Source: MFD02979-c5 sp963705385 (lineage in GTDB: Bacteria > Bacteroidota > Bacteroidia > Cytophagales > Amoebophilaceae). Taken from it: 64,000 bases of DNA. The notes under the pieces are model-generated. The model searched no databases and was not told where the DNA came from. It saw only the letters and a program-made list of their open reading frames with translations. The stretch covers positions 186,001 to 250,000 of the forward strand of contig OY970075.1 in the NCBI GenBank assembly GCA_963705385.1, read 5' to 3'. The translations under genes were made by a program, and so were the position numbers. Each line of letters starts with the position of its first letter. Positions within the stretch are counted from its first letter, which is position 1. Positions 18,029 to 27,800 of the stretch are shown here, in pieces.

Positions 18029-18994
18029 ATGCTCACTAACATGTTTATTAGTAAAACACCTCACAATGACTTTTTTTATCAAGTGATGAGCCGAAAAGAC
18101 AAGGCAAAGACTTTCTTTGAACGATACCTGCCCAAGCAGATACTTGCTATCACCAATCTAGAAGAAATCACACTGGCTGAAAGCAAACATGTGAGTGATG
18201 CTGGAATCAGTCTCTACAACGATGTCCTCTACAAATGTCCCCTAACAGAAGGGCAAGTGGGTTACCTATTTGCTATGTGTGAGCATCAATCAACTCCAGA
18301 TGCACAGATGCCCCTAAGGCTGTTGAAGTATAACATAGCCGCTATAGAAAAGCATTTAAAACAAGAGAAAGGCCAGTTTCCTGTGGTGGTGAACATAGTA
18401 CTATACCATGGGAAAACACCCTGGAACTACTCTACTTCATTTGTGGACTACTATGCCAACCCAGCACTTGGAAAAGAGTTCCTATACATGGCTCCCTTCA
18501 CACTAGTTAATATCCCAACACTATCTGATATTGCCATTTATACTGACCGCGCATTAGGTTTTTGTTTTGAAGCATTCCGTTGTACAAGTCAATTAGATCC
18601 TTATGAGGCCTTTGCTAGCTCCATGCGTGAACCTATCTTTAAGGAATACTTCGATACGCTACCCAAAGCATTACGAAACTTAGTGTTAGCTTATTTAGGC
18701 AAGTGTATAGATCAAGAAAAACATACTCTGGAAAATTTAATAACTTTAACTGCAAGTAACAAGCAAGAAAAGGAGGACATTATGACTACAATAGCACAAG
18801 CATACCAACAAGAAGCTTTACAACAAGGTATGCAAAAAGGTATGCAACAAGGTATGCAGAAAGAGAAGCTGAGTATTGCCAAGAATATGCTGTTCAATCT
18901 ACACTTGGATATGCAGGCAGTAGAGCAAGCCACCGGCTTGAGCCAAGAAGAGCTCCAGAAGTTGAAAGAAGAGGGGAATAAGACAAAAAGTTAG
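18029..18994 (+). CDS. Rpn family recombination-promoting nuclease / PD-(D/E)XK protein
   Basis: 321 residues and the only intact member of the local Rpn cluster. The nuclease core is seen in ISLYNDVLYKC (Asp), YLFAMCEHQSTPDAQMPLRL (Glu-x-Gln) and LKYN, followed by VVVNIVLYHGKTPW. Near the end is a Gln-rich 12-bp repeat coding GMQKGMQQGMQK, then the tail LSIAKNMLFNLHLDMQAVEQ-ATGLSQEELQKL. Rpn proteins are DNases linked to horizontal gene transfer and phage defence, and their C-terminal tails can vary or be expressed separately. The start may be ATG 18029 or ATG 18041 (MFISKTPHNDFF), the latter fitting the family better. Surrounding broken copies indicate repeated duplication. Confidence 0.8.
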   Translation: MLTNMFISKTPHNDFFYQVMSRKDKAKTFFERYLPKQILAITNLEEITLAESKHVSDAGISLYNDVLYKCPLTEGQVGYLFAMCEHQSTPDAQMPLRLLKYNIAAIEKHLKQEKGQFPVVVNIVLYHGKTPWNYSTSFVDYYANPALGKEFLYMAPFTLVNIPTLSDIAIYTDRALGFCFEAFRCTSQLDPYEAFASSMREPIFKEYFDTLPKALRNLVLAYLGKCIDQEKHTLENLITLTASNKQEKEDIMTTIAQAYQQEALQQGMQKGMQQGMQKEKLSIAKNMLFNLHLDMQAVEQATGLSQEELQKLKEEGNKTKS

Positions 18995-19045
18995 AGCACC
19001 CCCTGCTATTCACTTTTCTCCCTTTCGACTGTATTTCCTTAGGCA

Positions 19046-19356
19046 ATGGCAGAAAATAACGAGCTATTCAGCACCAGCATCCTTGATCACCCCGGCAAGG
19101 TGGGTCCTCTCTTTTTCAAGGAGTTTATTTTTGTCTTTCTAGGTGGCGCATCCTTGTTTTTCCTTGTCTTGCTCTTGTCCATTTCATACATATTAAAGGA
19201 ATCCTGCTACTGCTTATCCCAGGCACTTTTTTGCTTTTGATAGGTTTAGTCAGATTCCTCCTTGCTAAGAAAGTATCTCCCCCCCTGGTATATACACAAA
19301 TGGGTATCTCAACAGTTTTTAAGACCCAAGCACATCGTAGCAAATACCTTTCCTAA
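19046..19356 (+). pseudogene. Small membrane protein, frameshifted
   Basis: Starts MAENNELFSTSILDHPGKVG with a membrane segment (FIFVFLGGASLFFLVLLLSI). Near 19190 the better reading moves to another frame, giving a second membrane segment (ILLLLIPGTFLLLIGLVRFL) and a polar tail ending SKYLS-stop at 19356. One indel splits a two-helix membrane protein of about 100 residues. The layout is like small inner-membrane subunits of transfer systems, but I cannot name the family. Confidence 0.5.
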
Positions 19357-19417
19357 TAGGAAACTTGCTAAGGAGAAGAAGGACACTAGAACTCAAAGCA
19401 ACAGGGGAAAATATACC

Positions 19418-19975
19418 ATGATGGATACACAGCACCCACACAATGAATTTTTCAAGAAGAGTTTCTCTAACCCCACTGTCGCCAAAGATCTGCTCAAGGC
19501 GCACCTAAGCCCTTCTATTGCAAAATACATCGGCTGGGATACCCTATAAAAATCACCAACAAACGCTATATAGATGAAAAAACTTTCGAAGCTGCGCAGT
19601 GACCTCGTCTATGCCTGTCAAATAGACGACAAAGATGCTTATATCTGTACCTTCATAAATAAGCAACAAAAGCAAAGCAAGAAACAGCTGCCCCTTGTCA
19701 TCAACCTGTGTCTCTACTCAAGCAAACAAACACCGTACCCGTATTCTGTAGACATCTATGTATGCTTCGAAGATCCCATACTAGCAAAGGTAGCTACGTT
19801 TAAGCCTTTAGGGCTGATCTACCTAGGAAAAGCCGAGAAGAAGAACTGGCTTAACATGGAACTGCTGACCTGCTAGAAAGCTTACTCAAGCAAAGCCAGA
19901 AAAGAACATTCCGGAAATTGATCCAAAAAAATCCTGAGGCGATCCTCGGACTACAGAGCGATTCTATGTATTAAC
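19418..19975 (+). pseudogene. Second Rpn-like nuclease gene, frameshifted
   Basis: Begins MMDTQHPHNEFFKKSFSNPT, the usual Rpn start (HNxFF). It is interrupted by the stop at 19547-19549 and resumes as KLRSDLVYACQIDDKDAYIC, then KKQLPLVINLCLYSSKQTPY. After the stop near 19874 it continues in another frame as ADLLESLLKQSQKRTFRKLI ending at about 19972. The expected EHQS region is altered (FINKQQKQSKKQ). It cannot make a full-length protein. Confidence 0.6.
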
Positions 19976-20069
19976 TTCTTCCACTAAAAATGGACCTGTT
20001 TTGGAGGAGAAGGTCAAACACGATAATGCCTATTCCCCAATAGCCACTCCTGACATCCTGCCCTGCACT

Positions 20070-20435
20070 TTAGTGATGGGAGGATGTTAGAAACTCTTTC
20101 TTTAGCAAATCAAGATAGGGATCAAAGCGATAAACTTTATTCCGTTCATTGACAGAATGCTGAGAAATGATGCCTAATGCACTGAAATGTTGTAACCTGC
20201 TACTAATAGCATTATACGTCTTGCCTAAACTTTTACTAAGCTCCGTCACACTTGTTATAGGATGAGTAAAGAGAAATTCTAAAATAGCATTAGCAACCTC
20301 ACGCACTTTAGAAAAAGCATCATCATTTTTAATCTTATGTTGAATTGTTGCTCCCAATAAAGTCAAACAATAACAATACACAAAATATAGAAAACTAATT
20401 GACCGTACTACCCAATAAGACAGTGTAAAACGCAA
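20070..20435 (-). pseudogene. C-terminal winged-helix remnant of a Fic-family protein
   Basis: The last ~80 residues (VREVANAILEFLFTHPITSV, TELSKSLGKTYNAISSRLQH, RNKVYRFDPYLDLLKK) look like the winged-helix domain that ends many Fic/DUF4172 proteins. No Fic motif (HPFxxGNGR) occurs before it. The first ~35 residues are hydrophobic and may be read-through of unrelated sequence. Fic proteins transfer AMP or related groups to target proteins. The catalytic part is gone, so this is probably a dead fragment. The 20436-20706 stretch upstream holds nothing else I recognise. Confidence 0.45.
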
Positions 20436-20706
20436 AGCAGATAAAGCTTGGCTAAAAGACTATGGGCTCTGGGCTATTATGCTCATGCAGTCCTGGGGCT
20501 GGGATGCAAAAAATGGAACGCCTATGATATATGACTGGATAAAGTGGCCAATGCTTTGATTTTGTTTGGACAGTGGGCTTATGTGTGCTAACCTACACAA
20601 GCCCCCACGGCAAGCTCCTGCACAACGAGGATATCAGTTCTCCAGCACTGGGTTTTGAAGTATTTTCCCTGATATTTGCAGTGGCCCTGAGTAGAAAGGG
20701 CAAACT

Positions 20707-20795
20707 GGAGTGGTGACCGAGTGGTTGAAGGTGCTCGCCTGGAAAGTGAGTGTGCCTTGCAAAGGGCACCGGGGGTTCGAATCCCTCCCACTCCG
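20707..20795 (+). tRNA. tRNA-Ser (anticodon GGA)
   Basis: The acceptor stem GGAGTGG (20707-20713) pairs with CCACTCC (20788-20794), with discriminator G20795. The anticodon arm is CTCGC-CTGGAAA-GTGAG with GGA at 20741-20743. A long variable arm is present (GTGCCTTGCAAAGGGCAC), as expected for serine, and the T arm contains GGTTCGAATCC. The 3' CCA is not encoded. It reads UCU and UCC codons. Confidence 0.95.
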
Positions 20796-21079
20796 CTTAT
20801 TTATTGGGTGATTGGGGCCTTGTTTCATTGCATAATAGTCTAATAATTGCTTGAGCATTAATGCATACGCATATATCGTTACTCAGAGGTACAAGGTAAG
20901 TGGCAAAATAAACTACCCATGACAGCCTTGAGCAATGCCTATCAAGAGTTAAAAGGGTATACATGTGACTACTTACATCCAGCGTAGCAATGTTATCTTT
21001 CAGGCAGCAAGCGGTATAGAGGCACTAGAACGAAGCCTTAGCCAAAGCCATTAAAGAATAATTTGCTTATATACTCCCA

Positions 21080-21325
21080 GTACTTGTACAAGAAGTTACT
21101 TTGTTCAACAGCGTAGTCGCGCGCAATCCTTTTAAGGACTGTGATCCTATCACCCTGCTGGGGGATACAGCCCACCAAGCACGGCTAGCAAGCATAGCAC
21201 ATGACGCATATGGATTGAATTTTCTTGTAGAGATACACTCCGTAATGTACTGTCAAAACAAAAGAAGCGAACAAAAAATGTGGTATTTTTCTGTAGAAAC
21301 ACACAAGATCTCGTTGATAACCTAA
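21080..21325 (+). pseudogene. Possible FAD-dependent monooxygenase fragment
   Basis: The stretch LVQEVTLFNSVVARNPFKDC then DPITLLGDTAHQARLASIAH resembles the second FAD-binding motif (LLGDAAH) of TetX-like flavin monooxygenases. Neither the N-terminal GxGxxG part nor further homology is visible, and the frame is short. A weak call resting on one motif. Confidence 0.3.
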
Positions 21326-21547
21326 AAAAGGCAGGGTAAAAATATTTCTGTAGCAAGAGGAACAGAAGTTATCAATGACTTAAGAAAAAAGCATGGAATT
21401 GATGCATATGTGGCATCACTGATACCAACGCTACTAGGTGATGGTATCAAATTATTTACAGAAATTAATTCAAAAAAATCAGCGTTAATTGACTGTCACG
21501 CCTATAAGTCAGGCTTAGTACAACTAAGATATAGGTCCCTTAGTTAG
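21255..21547 (+). pseudogene. Dihydrofolate-reductase-like (RibD C-terminal domain) protein fragment
   Basis: After TQDLVDNLKKAG a stop at about 21339 interrupts the frame. The next frame gives KNISVARGTEVINDLRKKHG, IDAYVASLIPTLLGDGIKLF and YKSGLVQLRYRSLS-stop at 21547. This is the C-terminal half of the small DHFR-like/RibD_C family, with the usual GGxExI written here as RGTEVI. The N-terminal half is missing. Confidence 0.55.
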
Positions 21548-21653
21548 TATCCACTTTCCCATGAGTAATGATATAGGCATAACTACCTCTTACAACTCAA
21601 CCAAGTACTAGCCATACAGGGCCTGCGCAAGTCACAACTCATCTAGGTAACCT

Positions 21654-24281
21654 ATGCAACTTTCTTCTCACTACAATCCGCAAGCAGTAGAGCAAAAATG
21701 GTATACCTACTGGCTGGAGCATGGCTTTTTTCATGCTACGCCCAATCCTGATCAAGAGCCTTACACCATGATCATGCCGCCACCCAACGTGACCGGCAGT
21801 CTGCACATGGGGCACGTATTGAACAATACCCTTCAAGACGTCCTGGTTCGCAAAGCCCGTATGCAAGGCAAGGCAGCCTGCTGGGTACCAGGCCTTGATC
21901 ATGCCTCTATTGCTACTGAAGCCAAAGTCGTGGCCATGCTCCAAAAACAAGGCATTGCTAAAAGCGACCTGACGAGAGAGGAATTCTTGCAGCATGCTTG
22001 GGCCTGGAAAGAAAAATATAGCGGCATCATCCTGGAGCAGCTGAAAAAGCTGGGTGTTTCATGCGATTGGGAGCGTACCTGCTTTACTATGGACCAAGGC
22101 CCTGCTAAAGCCGTACAGGCCGTATTCATCCAGCTTTACGAGCAAGGTTATATTTACCAGGGTACGCGGATGATCCACTGGGACCCAGCAGGCAAGACCG
22201 CCCTTGCTGACGATGAGGTGATTTATAAAGAGGTCCAGACAAAGCTGTACTACATTCGCTACGCAGTAGTGGGGCGTGACGAGCATGTGACCATTGCTAC
22301 TACGCGGCCAGAAACCATCCTAGGCGACACAGCTATCTGCATCCATCTCCAAGACTCCAGGTACCAACACCTTCAAGGCCAGCAAGTCTTGGTACCACTT
22401 GTCAACAGGCCGGTTCCCGTCATTACAGATACCTATGTAGATCCGGCATTTGGCACAGGCTGTCTCAAAGTGACCCCTGCTCATGACATGAATGACTATG
22501 CCCTAGGTCAAAAGCACCACTTGCCCATCATTGACATACTGAATGAAAACGGCACCCTGAATGAGACAGCCGAGCATTATGTGGGTGAAGACCGCTTTGT
22601 GGCACGCCAAAAAATTGTCCAGCAACTCGACGCTGAGGGCTACTTAGTCAAAGCGGAAGACCATACCCATAACCTAGGCTTCTCAGAACGGACCGATGCT
22701 ATAGTAGAGCCACGTCTTTCTACCCAATGGTTTGTGAAGATGCATGACTTAGCTGCTCCAGCCCTGAAGCACGTGTTGGATGGGACCATCCAATTTCATC
22801 CTGCCAAATTTCAGAACATGTACAAGGCATGGCTAGAAGAGGTAAGAGACTGGTGCATCTCTAGGCAGCTGTGGTGGGGGCACCGCATTCCTGCTTATTA
22901 CCTACCAGATGGTAGCGTGGTGGTGGCCCAAGACAAAGCAGCAGCCTTAGCAAAAGCCCAGGTACAAACAGGCAACCCAGCCCTGACTGAGGCAGACTTG
23001 TGCCAGGACCAAGACGTGCTCGACACGTGGTTCTCTTCTTGGCTGTGGCCTCTGAGCGTTTTTGATGGCATTCAACACCCTGAGAATCCGGACTTCCGCT
23101 ATTTCTACCCTACCAACGACTTAGTGACTGCTCCAGAGATTATTTTCTTCTGGGTAGCCAGGATGGTTATGGCAGGCTATGCCTTTCAGCGTACTCCTCC
23201 TTTTAGGAACGTGTATTTTACGGGCATTGTACGCGACAAACAGGGCAGAAAGATGTCCAAGTCGTTGGGCAACTCACCAGAGCCCATGGCCCTCATCGAG
23301 CAGTACAGTGCTGATGGCGTTCGGGTAGGCATGCTATTGAGTGCTCCTGCTGGCAACGACCTGCTGTTTGATGTCAAGTGCTGCGAGCAGGGCAGAAACT
23401 TTACCAACAAAATATGGAATGCTTTTCGCCTCCTGCAACGTTGGAAAACCACGGAGCAGCCCGAGGCAACCCACACAACAGCCATTCAGTGGTTCCAGGC
23501 CCGGTTAGACCAAGTGCTCGAAGAAGTCCATGGCCACTTCCAGCAGTTCCGCATCTCGGATGCACTCATGGCCCTTTACAAGCTGGTTTGGGACGACTTC
23601 TGTTCGTGGTACCTAGAAATGATCAAACCCACCCATGGCCAGCCCATAGCCGTCCATGTGTATGCTGCCACGGTGGATTTCTTTGAGTGCCTTCTCAAAC
23701 TACTACATCCGTTCATGCCCTTTCTTACCGAAGAGCTCTGGCACCAGCTCCGGCCCAGGCAATCCCAAGACTGCCTCATCATAGCACCCTGGCCACAGCC
23801 AGCGGCGCACGATATCACCATGCTTCACCAGGCTACTGCATCTTTTGAACTAGTAACTACCCTCAGGAGCTTAAGAAACCAAGCCTTGGTCCCACCCAAG
23901 CAGCACCTAACGCTGTATATTTTGGATACAGAAGCACCTGTCTGGCTAACTCCCTTTTCTTTTTACGTCAAAAAGCTCACGCATTTGATTGACATTGTTC
24001 CTATCTGGAATGAACCACAAAACGCCACTAGCTGTAACATTCAAAACACAACCTTTTATCTGACTCTGCAAGGGCAAGTAGATATAGCCCAGGAAAAAGT
24101 GCGCCTGCAAAAAGAACTGGCCTATACCCAAGGCTTCCTGGCAAGTGTCTTAAGAAAACTCAACGACAAGCACTTCCTTCAAAATGCCCCTGTCCAAGTC
24201 GTAGCCATTGAACAAAAAAAACTAACAGAAGCCAAGGCCAAATGTAAGCTGCTAGAAGAGCGGCTTACACAATTGCCCTGA
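21654..24281 (+). CDS. valS: Valyl-tRNA synthetase
   Basis: 875 residues, full length for the family. It charges tRNA-Val with valine in the cytoplasm. Class I signatures are present: PPPNVTGSLHMGH (HMGH at 51-54) and KMSKSLGN (about residue 533). The CP1 editing domain lies between them (TRPETILGDTAICIH, VTPAHDMNDYALGQKHHLPI) and WWGHRIPAYY before the active-site half. A helical anticodon-binding region and a C-terminal coiled coil (LRKLNDKHFLQNAPVQVVAI...) complete it. ATG 21654 begins MQLSSHYNPQAVEQKWYTYW, the normal start. It stands alone between decayed DNA and the convergent TPR lipoprotein gene. Confidence 0.97.
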   Translation: MQLSSHYNPQAVEQKWYTYWLEHGFFHATPNPDQEPYTMIMPPPNVTGSLHMGHVLNNTLQDVLVRKARMQGKAACWVPGLDHASIATEAKVVAMLQKQGIAKSDLTREEFLQHAWAWKEKYSGIILEQLKKLGVSCDWERTCFTMDQGPAKAVQAVFIQLYEQGYIYQGTRMIHWDPAGKTALADDEVIYKEVQTKLYYIRYAVVGRDEHVTIATTRPETILGDTAICIHLQDSRYQHLQGQQVLVPLVNRPVPVITDTYVDPAFGTGCLKVTPAHDMNDYALGQKHHLPIIDILNENGTLNETAEHYVGEDRFVARQKIVQQLDAEGYLVKAEDHTHNLGFSERTDAIVEPRLSTQWFVKMHDLAAPALKHVLDGTIQFHPAKFQNMYKAWLEEVRDWCISRQLWWGHRIPAYYLPDGSVVVAQDKAAALAKAQVQTGNPALTEADLCQDQDVLDTWFSSWLWPLSVFDGIQHPENPDFRYFYPTNDLVTAPEIIFFWVARMVMAGYAFQRTPPFRNVYFTGIVRDKQGRKMSKSLGNSPEPMALIEQYSADGVRVGMLLSAPAGNDLLFDVKCCEQGRNFTNKIWNAFRLLQRWKTTEQPEATHTTAIQWFQARLDQVLEEVHGHFQQFRISDALMALYKLVWDDFCSWYLEMIKPTHGQPIAVHVYAATVDFFECLLKLLHPFMPFLTEELWHQLRPRQSQDCLIIAPWPQPAAHDITMLHQATASFELVTTLRSLRNQALVPPKQHLTLYILDTEAPVWLTPFSFYVKKLTHLIDIVPIWNEPQNATSCNIQNTTFYLTLQGQVDIAQEKVRLQKELAYTQGFLASVLRKLNDKHFLQNAPVQVVAIEQKKLTEAKAKCKLLEERLTQLP

Positions 24282-24539
24282 TCGATGCTATAAAGCGGCT
24301 CTCAATATTGCAGGCTCGAAATACTTTTGTGAATTTTTAAAAAATTTAAAATAAATATTTCACGCAATACGCGCTCCATCAAAAACGCTCTTTCGTTTTA
24401 TTTTTAGGGTTACATCAAGAGCAGGCTGTCTTGTGTTTTTTCACCTACAATCTACACATACAAAAGGCAATTATGAATTTGGTTATGTGAACGCTCCATC
24501 TTAAGCAGGTGCTAAAAGCTTTAACAAGGAGCTAGAAGC

Positions 24540-24701
24540 CATATCAATGACCAATATTCCAACGGAAAGGCGCCCATACCTTTGGCCCTTGAAGAAACAA
24601 AACGTCTAGAAATTATTGAGTTTCTGTTGGCTGAAAAGGCAGATGCGAATGAAGTCGATGAACAAGGAAATACATCCTTGCAATGTGCTTCAGCACTTTG
24701 A
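24540..24701 (+). pseudogene. Ankyrin-repeat fragment
   Basis: The frame reads GKAPIPLALEETKRLEIIEF, LLAEKADANEVDEQGNTSLQ and CASAL before TGA at 24699. This is about one and a half ankyrin repeats (the LL..KADxN..D..GNT.L pattern). No start or further repeats in frame, so it is a relic of an ankyrin gene. The rest of 24282-24838 shows no gene; an AT-rich stretch follows valS. Confidence 0.5.
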
Positions 24702-24838
24702 GAGAGCAGCCCAAGCATGGGCACAGCACCAGCAGGCACCAACACTACAGGATGCCAAGCAAGCGGTACAAGACTACAACGGCATTAATTCCCTAACCCA
24801 GCCCTCATCCCTGCTACCCTAGAAGCTTCCTCTTCTGC

Positions 24839-27800
24839 TCATTCATCCCCCAGCACTTGATGTAGGCTCTCTAAGAGGTAATGGGCAAGCGCATCCTGCT
24901 TCTCTTTGCCTGGCTGGCCTGCACTGGCCCTGATCCTTTGCCCATAGGACGCTAGATACGCGTCTCGGGGTTGCCCTAAGCGAATGCCTGCTTGTGCAAA
25001 CTCTTTGTAGTGGTAAATAAGCAGATAATAAGCATAATCTATGCCTCGTATCTCCACTTGCTTATCCTGATCAATGCACGCTTGTAACAAAGGCGACACC
25101 ATTGCTTGCTCCATCAAGCCATAGGTCAGCTCGCTCTGGGTATCTCCACTGTCGATGGCTTGTATGAGGTAGTCATGGGCTTGTGCTAGCTGGGCTGTAG
25201 CTAGCAGGAAATTGCCATACTCTGTGCATAAATCTGCTTCTACTCCATCACTCCATGCTAGGGCCTGTTCAAAAACAGTGGTCGCCTTATTGAGGTAGGT
25301 TTGTCTCAATGCTTCTTCGGTAGCACTCAGCGCTGCTACGTGATACATACACCCTAGGTTGTGACAAATGCTTCTCTTCGTATCTCTACTTGCTGCAGGT
25401 ACCATCTGGAGGATTTCTTCATAATTACGTATAGCCCCTGCTACATCATGCTGCGCATAGGCGTTGAGTGCTTCTTCATAGCCCCGAATTACAAGCCTAT
25501 TCAGACTTTGAGTGAGTATTTGGATATAGGAATGTGCTTCATCAGGAAGCTTGTTGCTGATCATGAGCCCTTCCTCATAGTGCTGCTTGGCTTTTCCATA
25601 CTCCCCTAAGCTTTCGTAGGCACTCCCCACGTTACCCAAGGACCTGGCCAGGTCGGGGTGGGCTTGCGCCCCATACACCGCCCAATATATCGCAAGAGCT
25701 TCCTCAAAGTACGGGAGCGCTTGTTTCGCGTCCCCTAGCCTATAATAGGCACTCCCCACGTTACCCAAGGACCTGGCCAGGTTGGGGTGGGCTTGCTCCC
25801 CATAGAGGGCCTTATGCATCTCAAGGGCTTGCTCTTGGTACTCAAGCGCTTGTTTCGCGTCCCCTAGCGCCGCATAGGCATTCCCCATGTTATTCAAGGA
25901 CATCGCCAGGTCGGGGTGGGCTTGCGCCCCATACACCGCCCGATACATCTCAAGGGCTTGCTCATAGTACGCTAGTGCTTGTTTCGTGTCCCCTAGCGCC
26001 TCATAGGCAATTCCCAGGTTATTCAGGGACTTCGCCAGGTCGGGGTGGGCTTGCGCTCCATACACCGCTTGTCTCATCTCAAGGGCTTGTACTTGGTACG
26101 CAAGCGCTTGTTTCGCGTCCCCTAGCGCCTGGTAGGCATTCCCCACGTTACCCAAGGACCTGGCCAGGTCGGGGTGGGCTTGCTTCCCATACACCGCCTG
26201 ATTCATCGCAAGGGCTTCCTCAAAGTACGGGAGCGCTTGTTTCGCGTCCCCTAGCGTATGATGGGCACTCCCCACGTTACCCAAAGACATCGCCAGGTTG
26301 GGGTGGGCTTGCTCCCCATAGAGGACCTTATGCATCTCAAGGGCTTGCTCATAGTAGGCGAGCGCTTGTTTCGCGTCCCCTAGCGCCTCATAGGCATTCC
26401 CCACGTTACCCAAAGACATCGCCAGGTCGGGGTGGGCTTGGGCCCCATACATCGCCCGATACATTGCAAGGGCTTGCTTATAGTAGGCGAGCCCTTGTTT
26501 CGCATCCACTAACGCCGTATAGGCATTCCCCACGTTATTCAAGGACATTGCCAGGTCGGGGTGGGCTTGGGCCCCATACATCGCCCGATACATTGCAAGG
26601 GCTTGCTCATAGTAGGCGAGCCCTTGTTTCGCGTCTCCTAGTGCCGCATGGGCTAGACCCACGTTATTCAAGGAACCTGCCAGGCCGGGGTGGGCTTGGA
26701 CCCCATAGAGCGCCTTATTTATCTCAAGGGCTTGCTCATAGTAGGTGAGTCCTTGTTTCGCGTCCCCTAGCGCCGCATAGGCTAGACCCACGTTATTCAA
26801 GGAACCTGCCAGATCGGGGTGCAGTTTGTCCCCATAAAGTGCTTGTCTCATTGCAAGGGCTTGCTCATAGTACGCAAGCGCTTGTTTCGCGTCCCCTAGC
26901 GCTCGATAGGCATTTCCCATGTTATTCAAGGACATCGCCAGGCCAGGATGGGCTTGGGCCCCATAGAGTGCTTGTCTCATCTCAAGGGCTTGCTCATAGT
27001 AGGTGAGTCCTTGTTTCGCGTCCCCTAGCGCCGCATAGGCTAGACCCACGTTATTCAAGGAACCTGCCAGGCCGGGGTGGGCTTGGGCCCCATAGAGCGC
27101 CTTATTTATCGCAAGGGCTTGCTCATAGTACGCAAGCGCTTGTTTCGCGTCCCCTAGCGCCTGATAGGCATTCCCCATGTTATTCAAGGACATCGCCAGG
27201 TCGGGGTGCGGTTTGTCCCCATAGAGTGCTTGTCTCATCGCAAGGGCTTGCTCATAGTACGCAAGCGCTTGTTTCGCGTCCCCTAGCGCCTGATAGGCAT
27301 TCCCTATGTTATTCAAGGAACTTGCCAGGCCGGGGTGGGCTTGCGCTCCATACACCGCTTGTCTCATCTCAAGGGCTTGTACTTGGTACGCAAGCGCTTG
27401 TTTCGCGTCCCCTAGCGCCTGGTAGGCATTCCCCACGTTACCCAAGGACCTGGCCAGGTCGGGGTGGGCTTGCGCTCCATATACCGCTTGTCTCATCTCA
27501 AGGGCTTGCTCATAGTATGCCAGCGCTTGTTTCGCGTCCCCTAGCGCCTCATAGGCATTCCCTATGTTATTCAAGGACCTGGCCAGGTCGGGGTGGGCTT
27601 GCTCCCCATAGAGGGCCTTATGCATCTCAAGGGCTTGCTCATAGTACGCAAGCCCTTGTTTTGCATCCCCTAGCGCATGGTAGGCATCCCCCACGTTACC
27701 CAAGGACCTGGCCAGGTCGGGGTGGGCTTGCGCCCCATACACCGCTTGTCTCATCTCAAGGGCTTCCTCAAAGTACGGGAGCGCTTGTTTCGCGTCCCCT

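Noticed and set aside
24616..24822. Plus-strand open frame of 68 codons after the ankyrin fragment
   Set aside because: Overlaps the ankyrin relic in another frame and shows no motif. Possibly debris of the same gene.
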